Part shown: positions 11,409-21,376 of the stretch, piece by piece | How positions within the stretch are numbered: position 1 is the stretch's first letter | Layout: every line of letters begins with the position of its first letter | NCBI GenBank assembly: GCA_026120035.1 | Contig: JALRME010000002.1 | Location: 2,108,001-2,172,000, forward strand | DNA: 64,000 bases | Direction: 5' to 3' | Source: Coleophoma eucalyptorum | Lineage: Eukaryota; Ascomycota; Leotiomycetes; Helotiales; Dermateaceae | Made by a program: the position numbers and the translations under genes | The notes under the pieces: generated by a model | Told to the model about the DNA's origin: nothing | What the model saw: only the letters and a program-made list of their open reading frames with translations | The model's database searches: none

Positions 11409-13495
11409 ATGGGTATCTGCTCGTCATCTTGCTGCGGAGGTAGGGATATGGTATGGTCTGTAGCTGTAAAGCTGTAGCTAACGACCCACGCAGGCAAGTC
11501 TCGCGATGGCTTGTACGAGCCTGTTTTGGCAGAAAGCGAGCGGGAAGCAGTCGCTGATCTCCTACAATACCTCGAAAATGTGTGTATACTGTCATCGGTC
11601 TGGCATGCCTTCCTACTCACAGTCTATAGCGTGGCGAGACAGACTTCTTTTCTGGCGAACCATTACGAGCATTGAGCACCTTAGTGTTCTCCGATAATGT
11701 CGACCTGCAACGGAGCGCCAGCTTAACATTCGCAGAAATTACTGAGCGAGGTACGCATACATTAGTAACTGCACGATTCCCATTTTTGGGTTATAAGCTC
11801 TGAACTGCACTGAGCAATTGATACATGACTAGTGTCACAAAAAGCCCCTGCAACGTTTGATGAATCGATGCTACCACAAACTGATTATGGACTATAACTG
11901 ATGGTTACTATTAGATGTTCGTGAGGTTGACCGTGCTACTCTCGAGCCGATCCTGTTTCTCCTACAAAGTCCTGATATCGAGGTTCAGAGGGCAGCGAGT
12001 GCAGCCCTCGGCAATCTCGCAGTTAACAGTGAGTTCAAACCTATGTAAAGGAGATTTGCAATATATCTAACAATTGGTAGCGGAGAACAAAGTAGCTATT
12101 GTCCTACTTGGTGGTCTGACCCCACTCATCATGCAGATGATGTCGCCGAATGTTGAAGTGCAGTGCAATGCGGTCGGGTGCATAACAAATCTAGCCACCC
12201 ATGAAGATAACAAGGCAAAGATAGCAAGATCCGGAGCTCTAGGGCCGTTAACTCGTTTGGCAAAATCAAAGGATATGCGTGTGCAGCGAAATGCTACAGG
12301 TGCACTCTTGAATATGACACACTCTGGTAGGTTCAATCAGTCGCAAGTGAGGAGCGTACTAATTGCTTTAGACGAAAATCGACAACAACTGGTGAACGCT
12401 GGAGCTATACCGGTGCTCGTCCAACTACTCTCCTCATCTGACGTTGATGTGCAATACTACTGCACAACCGCTTTAAGCAATATTGCAGTTGATTCGAACA
12501 ATCGAAAGAAGCTTGCACAAAGCGAAAATAGGCTTATTCAATCACTTGTCAATCTCATGGATTCTTCCTCGCCGAAGGTGCAGTGTCAAGCTGCGCTTGC
12601 ACTCCGAAACCTGGCGTCCGACGAAAAGTATCAATTGGAAATAGTCCGAGCGCGAGGCCTAGCTCCTCTATTACGACTGTTGCAATCCTCCTACTTACCG
12701 CTTATCCTTTCGGCTGTCGCATGTATTAGAAACATCTCTATTCATCCTCTAAATGAATCTCCGATTATCGATGCCGGCTTTTTGAAACCACTCGTAGACC
12801 TTCTTGGTTCTACAGACAACGAAGAGATTCAGTGTCATGCAATCTCAACACTTCGGAATCTTGCTGCTAGCTCTGATCGTAATAAAGCTCTTGTTCTTGA
12901 GGCCGGAGCTGTCCAGAAATGCAAACAACTAGTCCTCGATGTTCCTTTGAGCGTTCAGTCCGAGATGACTGCTGCTATTGCCGTATTGGCTCTTAGTGAC
13001 GATCTGAAGACTCATCTCTTGAATCTGGGTGTCTTTGACGTTCTGATTCCATTGACCGATTCAGAAAGCATTGAGGTTCAGGGCAACAGTGCGGCTGCGC
13101 TTGGCAATCTTTCTTCTAAAGGTAAGACATTACTGTCTCTTGTGTAACCTTCTCTAATCAGCTTAGTTGGTGATTACTCGATATTCATCCAGGATTGGAC
13201 GGAGCCAAATGGAGGTATTCATGGATACCTAAAACGCTTCCTTGCAAGCGGTGACCCGACATTCCAGCACATCGCAATATGGACACTGCTTCAACTTCTG
13301 GAATCCGAAGATAAGAAGCTTATCAGCCTTATTGGAAAATCGGAGGAAATAGTCCAGATGATCAAGACGATATCCGACAAACAAATTGAATCTGATGACG
13401 AGGGCGAAGAGGATGGTGAGGGAGAAGTTGTTCAGCTTGCCCAACGATCACTCCAGCTACTTGGCCAGGGAGGGAAATCCCATATTGAGGGATGA
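11409..13495 (+). CDS. VAC8: Vacuolar armadillo-repeat protein Vac8
   Basis: Acylated adaptor of the vacuolar membrane, acting in vacuole inheritance, nucleus-vacuole contacts and the Cvt/autophagy pathway. Seven exons are read: 11409..11439, 11494..11579, 11630..11750, 11915..12028, 12081..12326, 12372..13121 and 13167..13495. All phases agree and the product is 558 aa, close to yeast Vac8. The N-terminus [11 protein letters not shown] supplies the N-myristoylation glycine (G2) and palmitoylation cysteines (C4, C8, C9). Tandem ARM repeats fill the rest, recognisable by repeated VQ(R/C)(N/A)A..AL.NL elements. An acidic loop ([13 protein letters not shown]) precedes the C-terminal helix ending SHIEG. 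The 12327..12371 intron is 45 nt and free of stops. The exon 2 donor (GTGTGT) is non-consensus but fixed by phase and homology. Confidence 0.94.
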
Positions 13496-13866
13496 AGTAA
13501 TTGTTCTTTTAGAATGTTTGGTTTTTGCGATTTGCATTATGAAGTGGTTCGGCGAGGTGTTATATGGCGTACATTGTAAGGCATCATTCTCTGAGCGAGC
13601 ATTGGCGGAGCAGAGGATAACAACGGAATGGATCCTTGGACTTTTCCTGTGGTCGATGATACGAGTAAGCAGATGCTGGGTACTTTGCTAAAACCTCACA
13701 TCTTTTCAGAAGCTTTCCTTACACTTTGTTACACCTCTTAGTACGCCCACTCACAAATATTTCATGTAATTAGACAGGACTTTCATGATACCAACTTAGT
13801 TCTTTAAACTCCAAATTCACTATTGTAATTGCTTAAGCGGTGCTTTCATGGAATCAAAACCCTGAT
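13496..13866. other. Convergent spacer VAC8/IMP1
   Basis: About 370 bp between two convergent 3' ends. Only 3' UTR-like AT-rich sequence is seen. Confidence 0.4.
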
Positions 13867-14526
13867 TTATGTGCTTGATGATACACTGACTGGCCTTAGG
13901 TCATTCTCTATCCATCTCCTTTCGTTCCAAGGCAAGACTTTTGCAATAACTTTGCCTCTGATCAAGGCCAGAGGAATTGGCCCAAACATTCGTGAGTCTC
14001 GTGAATACGGCAAGTTATCTCCAATCACCCAGCAATGGCCTTGAGGAACCTGAAAAAATATGAGTTACAATTCCACGTGGTAACTGAGATCTTGTCTCAC
14101 CTGTATCATCTCCGAGCTGCCGGATCCTGGTGTATCTTTCAAGACATAGTCTCCAGGCAAGCCTAAGACTCTCTTGATAACGCGCTCTCCCGGCTCGGCG
14201 ACAGAGTCGAAAGAGACAATATCACCAATTTTCACACCGCGACCTTTCCGATGAAGTTTTGATATGAGTAAATGATCTCCGAGAACCTCGAAAGTGGGTA
14301 ACATAGATGCCCCTGCCGCAGGATTGATGATGTATCCGAATTCAGTGAAGACGTGTGCTAAGGCACAAGTTTTGGCTACTGCTATGAACAATCGAAAGGG
14401 GTGGCCGCCATAACGTGTCTGGATAGATCGAAATGGCCCGAGGACATACTTTTGAAATGTCATGGCATTATTGTATTCGTTTTTCTGCACCTGGAGACTT
14501 GCTGATCTTTTCAGATAGGATGTCAC
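13867..14526 (-). CDS. IMP1: Mitochondrial inner membrane protease subunit 1 (Imp1)
   Basis: Signal-peptidase-like serine protease of the mitochondrial inner membrane that removes sorting signals from intermembrane-space proteins. Two exons, 14101..14526 and 13867..14049, are joined in phase 0 across a 51-nt intron, giving 202 aa. The S26 family catalytic dyad is visible: serine in GASMLPT (S74) and lysine in RVIKRVLGLPGD (K118). Exon 2 holds the conserved GDNLPYSRDSRMFGP box, which confirms the splice. A hydrophobic segment (about residues 45-62) precedes the catalytic serine and should be the membrane anchor. A second in-frame ATG at 14463 (residue 22) is an alternative start and would give 181 aa, nearer the usual Imp1 length. 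The gene is divergent from mitochondrial IF3. Confidence 0.92.
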
Positions 14527-14679
14527 GAAATCACGAGTTTGGGAGTTGACGGCAGGACGGTTCTATGCCGCTTGAACCCGACTTTTAGCCGACGCGTCAA
14601 GAGCTTAACCGGAGCTCAATTCGAATGCTCTCGAACTCAATCTATCCAACAACTGCGGTGTCGTAGCAACTCAACAACC

Positions 14680-15393
14680 ATGCAAACTTCAAAATGCATA
14701 TCTGGTACAGCTTCGGCGCTTCATAGGGTATTTGTCATTCCCACTGAACAATTACAACGATTGGCGTACATGCAGAGCTGGACTTTGAGGCCGACGCCGA
14801 ATACGTTTGCTCCAAAACTATCCGTACAGAAACAAAGAGGTTATGCCTCTGCATCAACTGCAAGGCGACTTCCTCGCAATGAGGAAATCAAGGCTTGGAG
14901 TGTGTGTCTTCGAAACGCGCAAGGAAAATTGGACCCGCCGCGCAGCACATCAGATATTCTCCAATCTATCGACCGCGCGAACTATTCTCTGGTAACCTTA
15001 GTTGCTGGCGAGCCAGGTGTACCGCCTATCTGCAAGATTGTATGCATGAAGGACGAGTACAAAGCTGCGAAAGCCAAGCAGAAGCAAGCCAAGAATCCAG
15101 GTACAACCATTAAGGAGGTAGAGCTCAACTGGGCCATTGACGAGAACGATCTGGGCCACAGAATGGAACGAGTGAAGGACTTCTTAGGAAAGGGCTATAA
15201 GGTGGAAGTTCTATTGGCAAAGAAGCGGAAAGGGAAGGCTGCAACACTGGCTCAGGCATTAGGAGTGGTTCAGCGCATTCGGGATACTATTGCTAGTGTT
15301 GAAGGCGCGAAAGAGTCAAAGCCCATGGAAGGCAAGATTTCGGAGACTGCTACTATCTTTGCAGAAGGCAAGGTTCCGAAACAGCAGACCTGA
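14680..15393 (+). CDS. Mitochondrial translation initiation factor IF-3 family protein
   Basis: IF3-like factor expected to act on the small mitochondrial ribosomal subunit during initiation (yeast counterpart Aim23). One exon is read from the first in-frame ATG at 14680, giving 237 aa. The frame is open upstream to 14539 but without an ATG. The first 60-70 residues are basic and hydroxylated, a likely mitochondrial targeting sequence. The IF3 N-domain follows (RLPRNEEIKAWSVCLRNAQG, then LVTLVAGEPGVPPICKIVC). A basic linker (KAAKAKQKQAKN) leads to the C-domain beginning TTIKEVELNWAIDENDLGHR with GKGYKVEVLLAKKRKGK. A seven-codon uORF sits at 14565..14588 in the leader. Only 153 bp separate it from the Imp1 start, so the two mitochondrial genes probably share a bidirectional promoter. 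Confidence 0.85.
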   Translation: MQTSKCISGTASALHRVFVIPTEQLQRLAYMQSWTLRPTPNTFAPKLSVQKQRGYASASTARRLPRNEEIKAWSVCLRNAQGKLDPPRSTSDILQSIDRANYSLVTLVAGEPGVPPICKIVCMKDEYKAAKAKQKQAKNPGTTIKEVELNWAIDENDLGHRMERVKDFLGKGYKVEVLLAKKRKGKAATLAQALGVVQRIRDTIASVEGAKESKPMEGKISETATIFAEGKVPKQQT

Positions 15394-15931
15394 CATTGAT
15401 TTGAGCACTTATGGATGGAGGACTATCAGCTACCACACTAGGGCATGGCCAGTCTGCTCTCTCCTGATATTTATAATTCAAAGTGATGGTCACTTGAAAC
15501 AGGAGATTCAGCTTTCCTCTCCGGACTTGGAGACAACCAGACTTATTTCAAAGAGCGTACTCCTTGGGACAAGCCTTTAGGAAAGAATTTTAAACTACTT
15601 TTCATGAGCCTTAGGTGTCATATTGCAGCACAATACAACAACTTGCTCTACAGTATAGTGGTAAAACCTCGAATTGCTTGGGGAAAAAAATTTCAAACCA
15701 GAAAACAGTTGCACTCTGGTTCTCCCAGTGGTTATTTGGTGTCCTAATTATCTATTTCTGATGGTATCTACAAGCATAGATCAATCATTTAATGCACTTA
15801 CGCCATAGTCACGTGTGTAGGCGGCTTAGGCAGGGGTAATACGCGCTAAAATAAGTTCCTCAGCCTTGGAGTCATTCCTCAAGATCGAAGTGTTTGGAAT
15901 TTAACATCCTCATCCTAACCAGCAACGCAAA
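15394..15931. other. Intergenic between IF3 and GCD2
   Basis: About 540 bp between two plus-strand genes, holding the IF3 3' UTR and the GCD2 promoter. No gene is supported. A tRNA-like stretch near 15650 was examined and rejected. Confidence 0.4.
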
Positions 15932-17401
15932 ATGCCAGCTTCAGACCCTCCCACGGCGGGTGAACCTGCTGAATCTACGGTTGTGCAGGAACCATCAACA
16001 CCAAAAGATACATCGAAAGATGCAGCAAAAGAAACACCCAAACTTTCAGGCGCAGAACTGAAGAAGCAAGCGAAAGCAGAGAAAGCAGCACGAAGAGCAC
16101 AGGCTTTAGCGGATAAGCCAGGTGGAGGAACTGCGTCTGTTCCAGGACAGCCATCTCCTATTTCAAAGGGAGGTGAAGGAGCAAAAGGAGCAAAAACTCA
16201 ACAAAAGCGCACAACTGTAGCCAATGTCGAGACAAGAAATTTACCAGTCAGAGGAGCATCACAATCTACTCCACTCCCGCAAATACCTGCGAAAGAAGAC
16301 AAGACTGTGGAGTTCTTTAGACATCTTTACAAGCCGCGTAGAACTACACTTACTGGTGCAGCAAAAGAAGTTCACCCAGCTGTCCAAGCGCTGGGCTTGC
16401 AGATGAGCAGTTATACAATCTGTGGCAGCTGTGCAAGACTAGTAGCCACTTTGCAAGCATTTAAGAGAGTAAGTGTTGATAATATTGTCTCGTTCATGAA
16501 CTATTTTGTCATGCGCTCAGAACTAATTGTCGCATAGGTTATTGAGTCATACACAACTCCTCCTGGAAATACACTTACACGACATCTTACATCCCATGTT
16601 CTCTCACCACAAATTGAGTACCTGGCCTCATGCCGACCATTGTCAATATCTATGGGCAACGCTATTCGGTGGTTGAAGTTGGAGATATCTAAGGTTGACA
16701 TCTATCTGCCAGATGCCGAAGCCAAGAAGGGCTTATGTGAAGCCATCGATGTCTTTATTCGCGAGCGAGTCACATTTGCCGATGCAGTCATTGCCAAAAG
16801 CACAGCATCTAAGATCAAAGATGGAGATGTCATTCTGACGTATGCAAAGAGCAGCCTAGTCCAAAAGGCAATAGTGCAGGCTTATGAGGATGGAAAGAAA
16901 TTTCGAGTTATTGTCGTTGACTCACGGCCATTACACGAAGGAAAGCACCTCGCAAGATCCCTGGCAGAGCTTGGCATCGACGTGAAATACTGTTTGATCA
17001 ACGGACTCAGCCACAACATTAAGGATGCTACGAAAGTTCTACTTGGAGCCCACGCCATGATGAGCAATGGGCGATTGTTCTCTCGCGTAGGCACTGCTCT
17101 TGTTGCTATGGAAGCTAATGGAGCAGATAAGCCAGTGATAGTTCTTTGTGAAACGATCAAGTTCACTGAGCGAGTGGCTCTTGACTCCATTGTGCACAAC
17201 GAAATTGCTCCAGCCGATGAGCTTGTTATTCCTGGTGGCAATCTCGCTCCATGGCGTGACGTGAAGAAGCTCCAACTGTGCAATCCAATGTACGACGTCA
17301 CACCAGCAGAATACCTTCAAATGATTGTGACGGAGTCTGGAAATGTACCGCCAACATCTGTACCAGTTCTACACAGATTAGGAAACGAGAATCAGGGATA
17401 G
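15932..17401 (+). CDS. GCD2: Translation initiation factor eIF2B subunit delta (Gcd2)
   Basis: Regulatory subunit of the eIF2B guanine-nucleotide exchange factor, which recycles eIF2-GDP and senses eIF2 phosphorylation. Two exons, 15932..16468 and 16538..17401, are joined in phase 0 across a 69-nt intron (GTAAGT...GCATAG). The product is 466 aa. The N-terminal 120 residues are low complexity and Lys/Ala rich (GAELKKQAKAEKAARR), as in other delta subunits. The conserved eIF2B alpha/beta/delta Rossmann-like domain follows: RPLSISMGNAIRWLK, DGDVILTYAKSS, RVIVVDSRPLHEGK, VLLGAHAMMSNGRLFSRVGT and PVIVLCETIKFTERV. The C-terminal NPMYDVTPAEYLQMIVTE is diagnostic for the family. The ATG at 15932 follows a purine-rich AAA context. 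Confidence 0.95.
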
Positions 17402-17876
17402 GAGATCACTGTTTTCTTTAAGAACTTTATTTAGTAGAAGCTGCGGTCCTCTGATCACTCCGCCTCTGACATGGCAAAAACGCTGAATGTATGCGTTTAT
17501 CACGACAGCGCGGAGCTCGACCATAGCCAAGGCTGCCAGCAAAAAGGTTGTGTTGCTCATTCATGGATATAGAGTTGGAAGGGGCGGATACCACTCGCAA
17601 TGGCATAGAAGAGCCTGTGTAACTGTAGGCTCTGCGCCAGTGGTGTAAGATAGTGTAAAGGCAGCCTCACGCCCTTCATGAACTTTGATCAAAATAGTAT
17701 GAGCTTGATTGAGCTTGCAAAGTTACAACCCAATCACCTGCACCACTTTGGCTAAAATTGTATATCCATACGTGACCAATTGCTTGCCCGAGGCTTCTTT
17801 TTGTACATTCATAGCCAACGCCCTTCTTCCAGAGCTATCCTCAGCTTTAGCACTGCACCGCAACAGCCCTGACCTT
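17402..17876. other. Convergent spacer GCD2/complex I subunit
   Basis: About 475 bp between two convergent 3' ends. No gene is supported; probably two 3' UTRs. Confidence 0.4.
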
Positions 17877-18202
17877 TCATAACTCTCCAGCAGCAGCTCT
17901 CTCTGCCCTTCGCGCCCTCTTCTCGAGCAGCTCCTTCTTTCGTGCAGCCAAAATCGTTTTCTGATTGTTCTCTACGCCTTGCAACCAATATCCGAAGCTC
18001 GCTCCCGTACCGGCGAAGACAGGGTAGACCCATAGTGATTCCTTGTTAAGGATAGGACGCATCTCAATGCCGAGTTGCCAAAGACGGACAGCAACACCTA
18101 CAATTGACCCCATGTCAGTCTCCAGCCCGTATTTCCAAAGAAGCACTGGTGGGGGTGTAAGAGCATACCGAAGCCACTCCAGAAAAGGACGCTGGAAACC
18201 AT
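17877..18202 (-). CDS. NADH:ubiquinone oxidoreductase 14 kDa-type subunit
   Basis: Small accessory protein resembling the fungal complex I subunit annotated as NADH-ubiquinone oxidoreductase 14 kDa. Two exons, 18169..18202 and 17877..18097, are joined in phase 1 across a 71-nt intron (GTATGC...TTGTAG), giving 84 aa. The short first exon encodes MVSSVLFWSGF. The second gives GVAVRLWQLGIEMRPI, then WVYPVFAGTGASFGYWLQGV and a highly basic C-terminal helix (KKELLEKRARRAERAAAG). One hydrophobic segment (about residues 37-55) could be a membrane helix. I rely on memory of the family pattern (FWSGFG..VR.WQLGIEMRP), so the exact name is less certain than the gene itself. It is divergent from the SHG1-domain gene over about 320 bp. 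Confidence 0.72.
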
Positions 18203-18520
18203 TTTCGCGAGATTCGCCGCCGACTGATATGAATCGCGAGTCTGTTAAAGTTTTCGGTGCGTAATTGACAATTGGGAATCGATTGTTCCGTACCGCAAGA
18301 TGTAGTTGTTCGTCCGCAATGCTCGTTTTGATCTAACTACTGAGGTGAACTGAGGTCGCCAGATACCTAAGCGCCTAAATTTAGCCGCACTCCGCGCTTA
18401 TAACAAGCTTCACGTGCACAACCTTGCTTCGCGTTTCCCAAACCATTCCAAACTTCATTTCTGGACACCAATGCCTTGACATACAAATTCGGTTATGTAC
18501 TACCTTGTGCGATCTTAAGC
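18203..18520. promoter_or_regulatory. Shared divergent promoter, complex I subunit / SHG1
   Basis: About 318 bp between two divergent starts. It must contain both promoters. No specific box was assigned. Confidence 0.4.
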
Positions 18521-20940
18521 ATGGCCTTTGCAACTCCTTATGTCAAGGATGGCACCACAACTGATGGCCCGGCTCGTAAGAAGCTGAAAACCTCGGATCT
18601 ACCAATTGCTTCAGCGACGCGAGCTGCAATTGAGGGACTGGCACATACATTTAAGAAGAAGGGGGGCTATGATTCAATCAAGAAACAAGTCTGGGCAAAT
18701 CTTCAGAGCGGTGTAAGTCTGACTACAAGGTGTAGAGAATATCGGCTTATAGAATTTTGTTTCAGGATTTCGAAAAGGAATTTACCCACTCACTACTCGA
18801 AGTCGCCAAAGATGAGCTCGAGAAGAACCCTACACAACTATTGAAGTTTGACCAAGGGAGGGCGGTTGCTCTACTGGCTGGTGCGGTTGATCGTGCAGGT
18901 GTTTATCAGACCGCGGAGGCGCGAATTGATGCGCTCATCGACGCTCATGTGCAAGAAGTTGAGAAAGGGATTCGAGCTCTGCGCCGAGAGGATATTGGAG
19001 ATGAAGCTGCTGGAGCAGAGGAATTGAGGGGAGGTAAAACAGACGAGCAGTATGCCGCCGAGTACGCTGCAAAGAGGGCCGCGCGTGAAGAGGCTAGGGA
19101 GAAGGAACGGGAGAAGGAGCGTCTTGCTCTGGAAGAAAAGAGGAAGGCAGAGAAAGCTAGGAGGCGGGAAGAAGAGAAGAAACTCGAGCTTGAGCACGAG
19201 AAGCGACGGCAGGAGCGTGAAGCAAGACGGAAAGCCGATGAAGAGGCACGCGCACGGGAGCGAGAGCGTGAAAGGGAGCGAGATCGAGAAAGAGAAAGGG
19301 AGAGAGAAAGAGATCGGGACCGAGGCAGAGACAGAGGTAGAGAAAGAGATCGAGACCGAGATGATAGGCCACGGGAAAGAGATCGCGAGAGAGACCGCGA
19401 AAGAGAAAGGGATAAGGAACGAGACAGGGGCGACCGTTCCCGACGGGATGATGACGCTCCAACCCACAAGGAATCATCAAAGGACATTAAGCAGAACAAA
19501 ACGGAGGCTGAGCTCTCAAAAGAAGAGAGTGAGCGTTTGACGCGATTGGCTCTTGCTGAACTTACGAAGGAGAGTAAACCTATCTCACAGTCACACAGTC
19601 ATATGGAATTGGAAATCGATAGGTCCTTGGCACCTCCTCCCCGCAAGACTATGCCCGCGTCTGCTATCAACCCGATATCTCGCAACTCACCTTCTGCAAA
19701 GCCAACAGAAACGAAGAAGGTCGATACACAAGCCAAGAAAGAGGAGACAGATTTCAAGCCACCATCTGGACCGAGTGCCATGAGAAATTGTGATGAAGAC
19801 CGTGACCGGAGAAGCAGCTATCGAAGTCGAAGTCGTGACCGTCTCTCAACCCGGAGGTCTCGCAGTAGAAGTCGTCGACGACGTGACAGCAGAGATCGGG
19901 ATATCAGAGATCGGGATGCTGAGCGCTCCAGACGTGATAGTCGAGATCGTGATGACCGACGTCGCCGTGATAGCAGAGACAGAGATGATCGACGTCGTAG
20001 AGACAGTAGAGATAGAGATAGAGATGACCGTCGTACTCGAGATCGATCCCGCTCTCGCTCCCGCGACCGTCATCGAAGCTACCGGTCTCGCAGTCGGAGT
20101 CGTGTCCGTGTTCGAGATCGAGACCGGGTTCGACCCAAAACTCCTCCTCGCCTGTTACCATCTGGTGCTCCAGAAATGGATCCTCGGAAAAAGGCGGAGA
20201 CCTTGAAAAGAGAGGAGGAAGCAAAGGCATATCTTGCAGCACAGAAAGAAGCTCGTGAGAAGGGATTGCCTATACCGGGATGGACAGATAGACCACCCAG
20301 GAGAGACGTTGCTGCAACTCCTAGGAGACAGGGAAGTGAGGCTCTTGCTAGCCCAAGTTCGACAAGGAAGCGCGAGGCTTCTCGTGATAGAGATAGAGAT
20401 AGAGATAGGGACAGGGACAGAGATATCGATAGGGGCTCTAGAGCTCCACGAGGTCGCAGCAGATCACGTACACCACGGGTACGACGTGGGAGCAGGACAC
20501 AGAGAAGCACGAGTCCTATTAATATCGATCGTTATGTACCGGGAGCCTCGTCTTCCAGGCGAGACAGTGCTACGGTGAGGAGCCCAGGAAGGAAACGCGA
20601 CCGAAGTAGGGACCGTGATCGAGATAGAGATCGCCGTACTCGAGATGACGACATTGACGAACGACCTCGAAAACGATCCCGGAGTCGTAGAAGGGACCGA
20701 AGCAGGGATAGGAGTAGGGACAAAGAAAGAACACGTGCGAGAACGAGAAGCAGAAGTCGCAGCCCGTACATCAAGAAGGAAAAAGATTCACGAAGAGACC
20801 GAAGCCGTAGCCGCAGTCGTGATAGAATCAGGAAGCGCGACAGAAGCAGAAGCAGAGATAGAGACAGGGACAGAGACAGAGATCGGAGAAGAAGCAGAAG
20901 CAGAAGCCGAAGCAGAAGAAGAGACTCAAGAAGAGATTGA
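18521..20940 (+). CDS. SHG1 (COMPASS)-domain protein with long RS/RD-rich tail
   Basis: Two exons, 18521..18712 and 18766..20940, are joined in phase 0 across a 53-nt intron, giving 788 aa. Residues about 30-125 form a BOD1/SHG1 domain (AIEGLAHTFKKKGGYDSIKKQ, then DFEKEFTHSLLEVAKDELEK and AVDRAGVYQTAEARIDALID). Shg1 is a subunit of the Set1/COMPASS histone H3K4 methyltransferase. The remaining roughly 660 residues are highly charged: an alanine/glutamate/arginine coiled coil (about 165-235), then long runs of RE/RD dipeptides and RS-type blocks resembling those of SR splicing proteins. Yeast Shg1 lacks such a tail. The tail suggests a nuclear, RNA-linked or phase-separating role, but that is inference. 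Several antisense open frames in the tail are by-products of its codon repetition. Confidence 0.8.
19249..19440 (+). repeat. Purine-rich RE/RD-coding degenerate tandem repeat
   Basis: Within the SHG1 gene, short GAG/AGA/GAT/CGA hexanucleotide-like units repeat for about 190 bp and encode alternating Arg-Glu and Arg-Asp. A second run with cleaner AGAGAT/AGGGAC units lies near 20386..20425. Confidence 0.7.
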
Positions 20941-21376
20941 GAGCTTCAGCGTTGTATTATGACTTGGAAGTTATCTACCTAACTTTACCAGAAAAAGAAA
21001 GCAGCCTGTTTTTACTGCTCAACCGCAATGAAGTGATAGTAATTCAGAAATATTACATAATATGACAGTTAGTGGTGTACAACCAACAGGAATCCTAAAA
21101 TGTCTTAACCCCATTGTCAAGTTTCACAGACCACTTTGTCGCATGGTCTGAATGTGTTGTCAGAGGTGCTTTGGAAACATCCATTGTTACGGGAGCACGT
21201 GCCTTCAGGGACCTTAGCTAATCATGGCCGAGCATTCCCAACCTCGTAGAAGCTACTAACCAAGGCGACATCTCTTCTTCTTCCTACCCAAGTGAACCCT
21301 TATCCTATCAAAATGGACAGATGAGATTCAATTATTGAAATTTCTATCCCCCAAGCATCTTCGTGTCAGCATCAAG
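20941..21376. other. Intergenic between SHG1 and ATG22
   Basis: About 435 bp, holding the SHG1 3' UTR and the ATG22 promoter. No other feature was recognised. Confidence 0.4.

Noticed and set aside
15650..15720. tRNA-like stretch with TATAGTGGTAAAAC resembling a D-arm/A-box and a following 5-bp stem with 7-nt loop.
   Set aside because: The T-arm and acceptor stem do not pair, U33 is missing from the anticodon loop and no proper B-box follows. At most it is a decayed relic.
18871..19499. Several antisense ORFs of 100-200 codons opposite the SHG1 tail.
   Set aside because: They are the complement of RE/RD repeat codons, giving low-complexity Ser/Leu/Arg strings.
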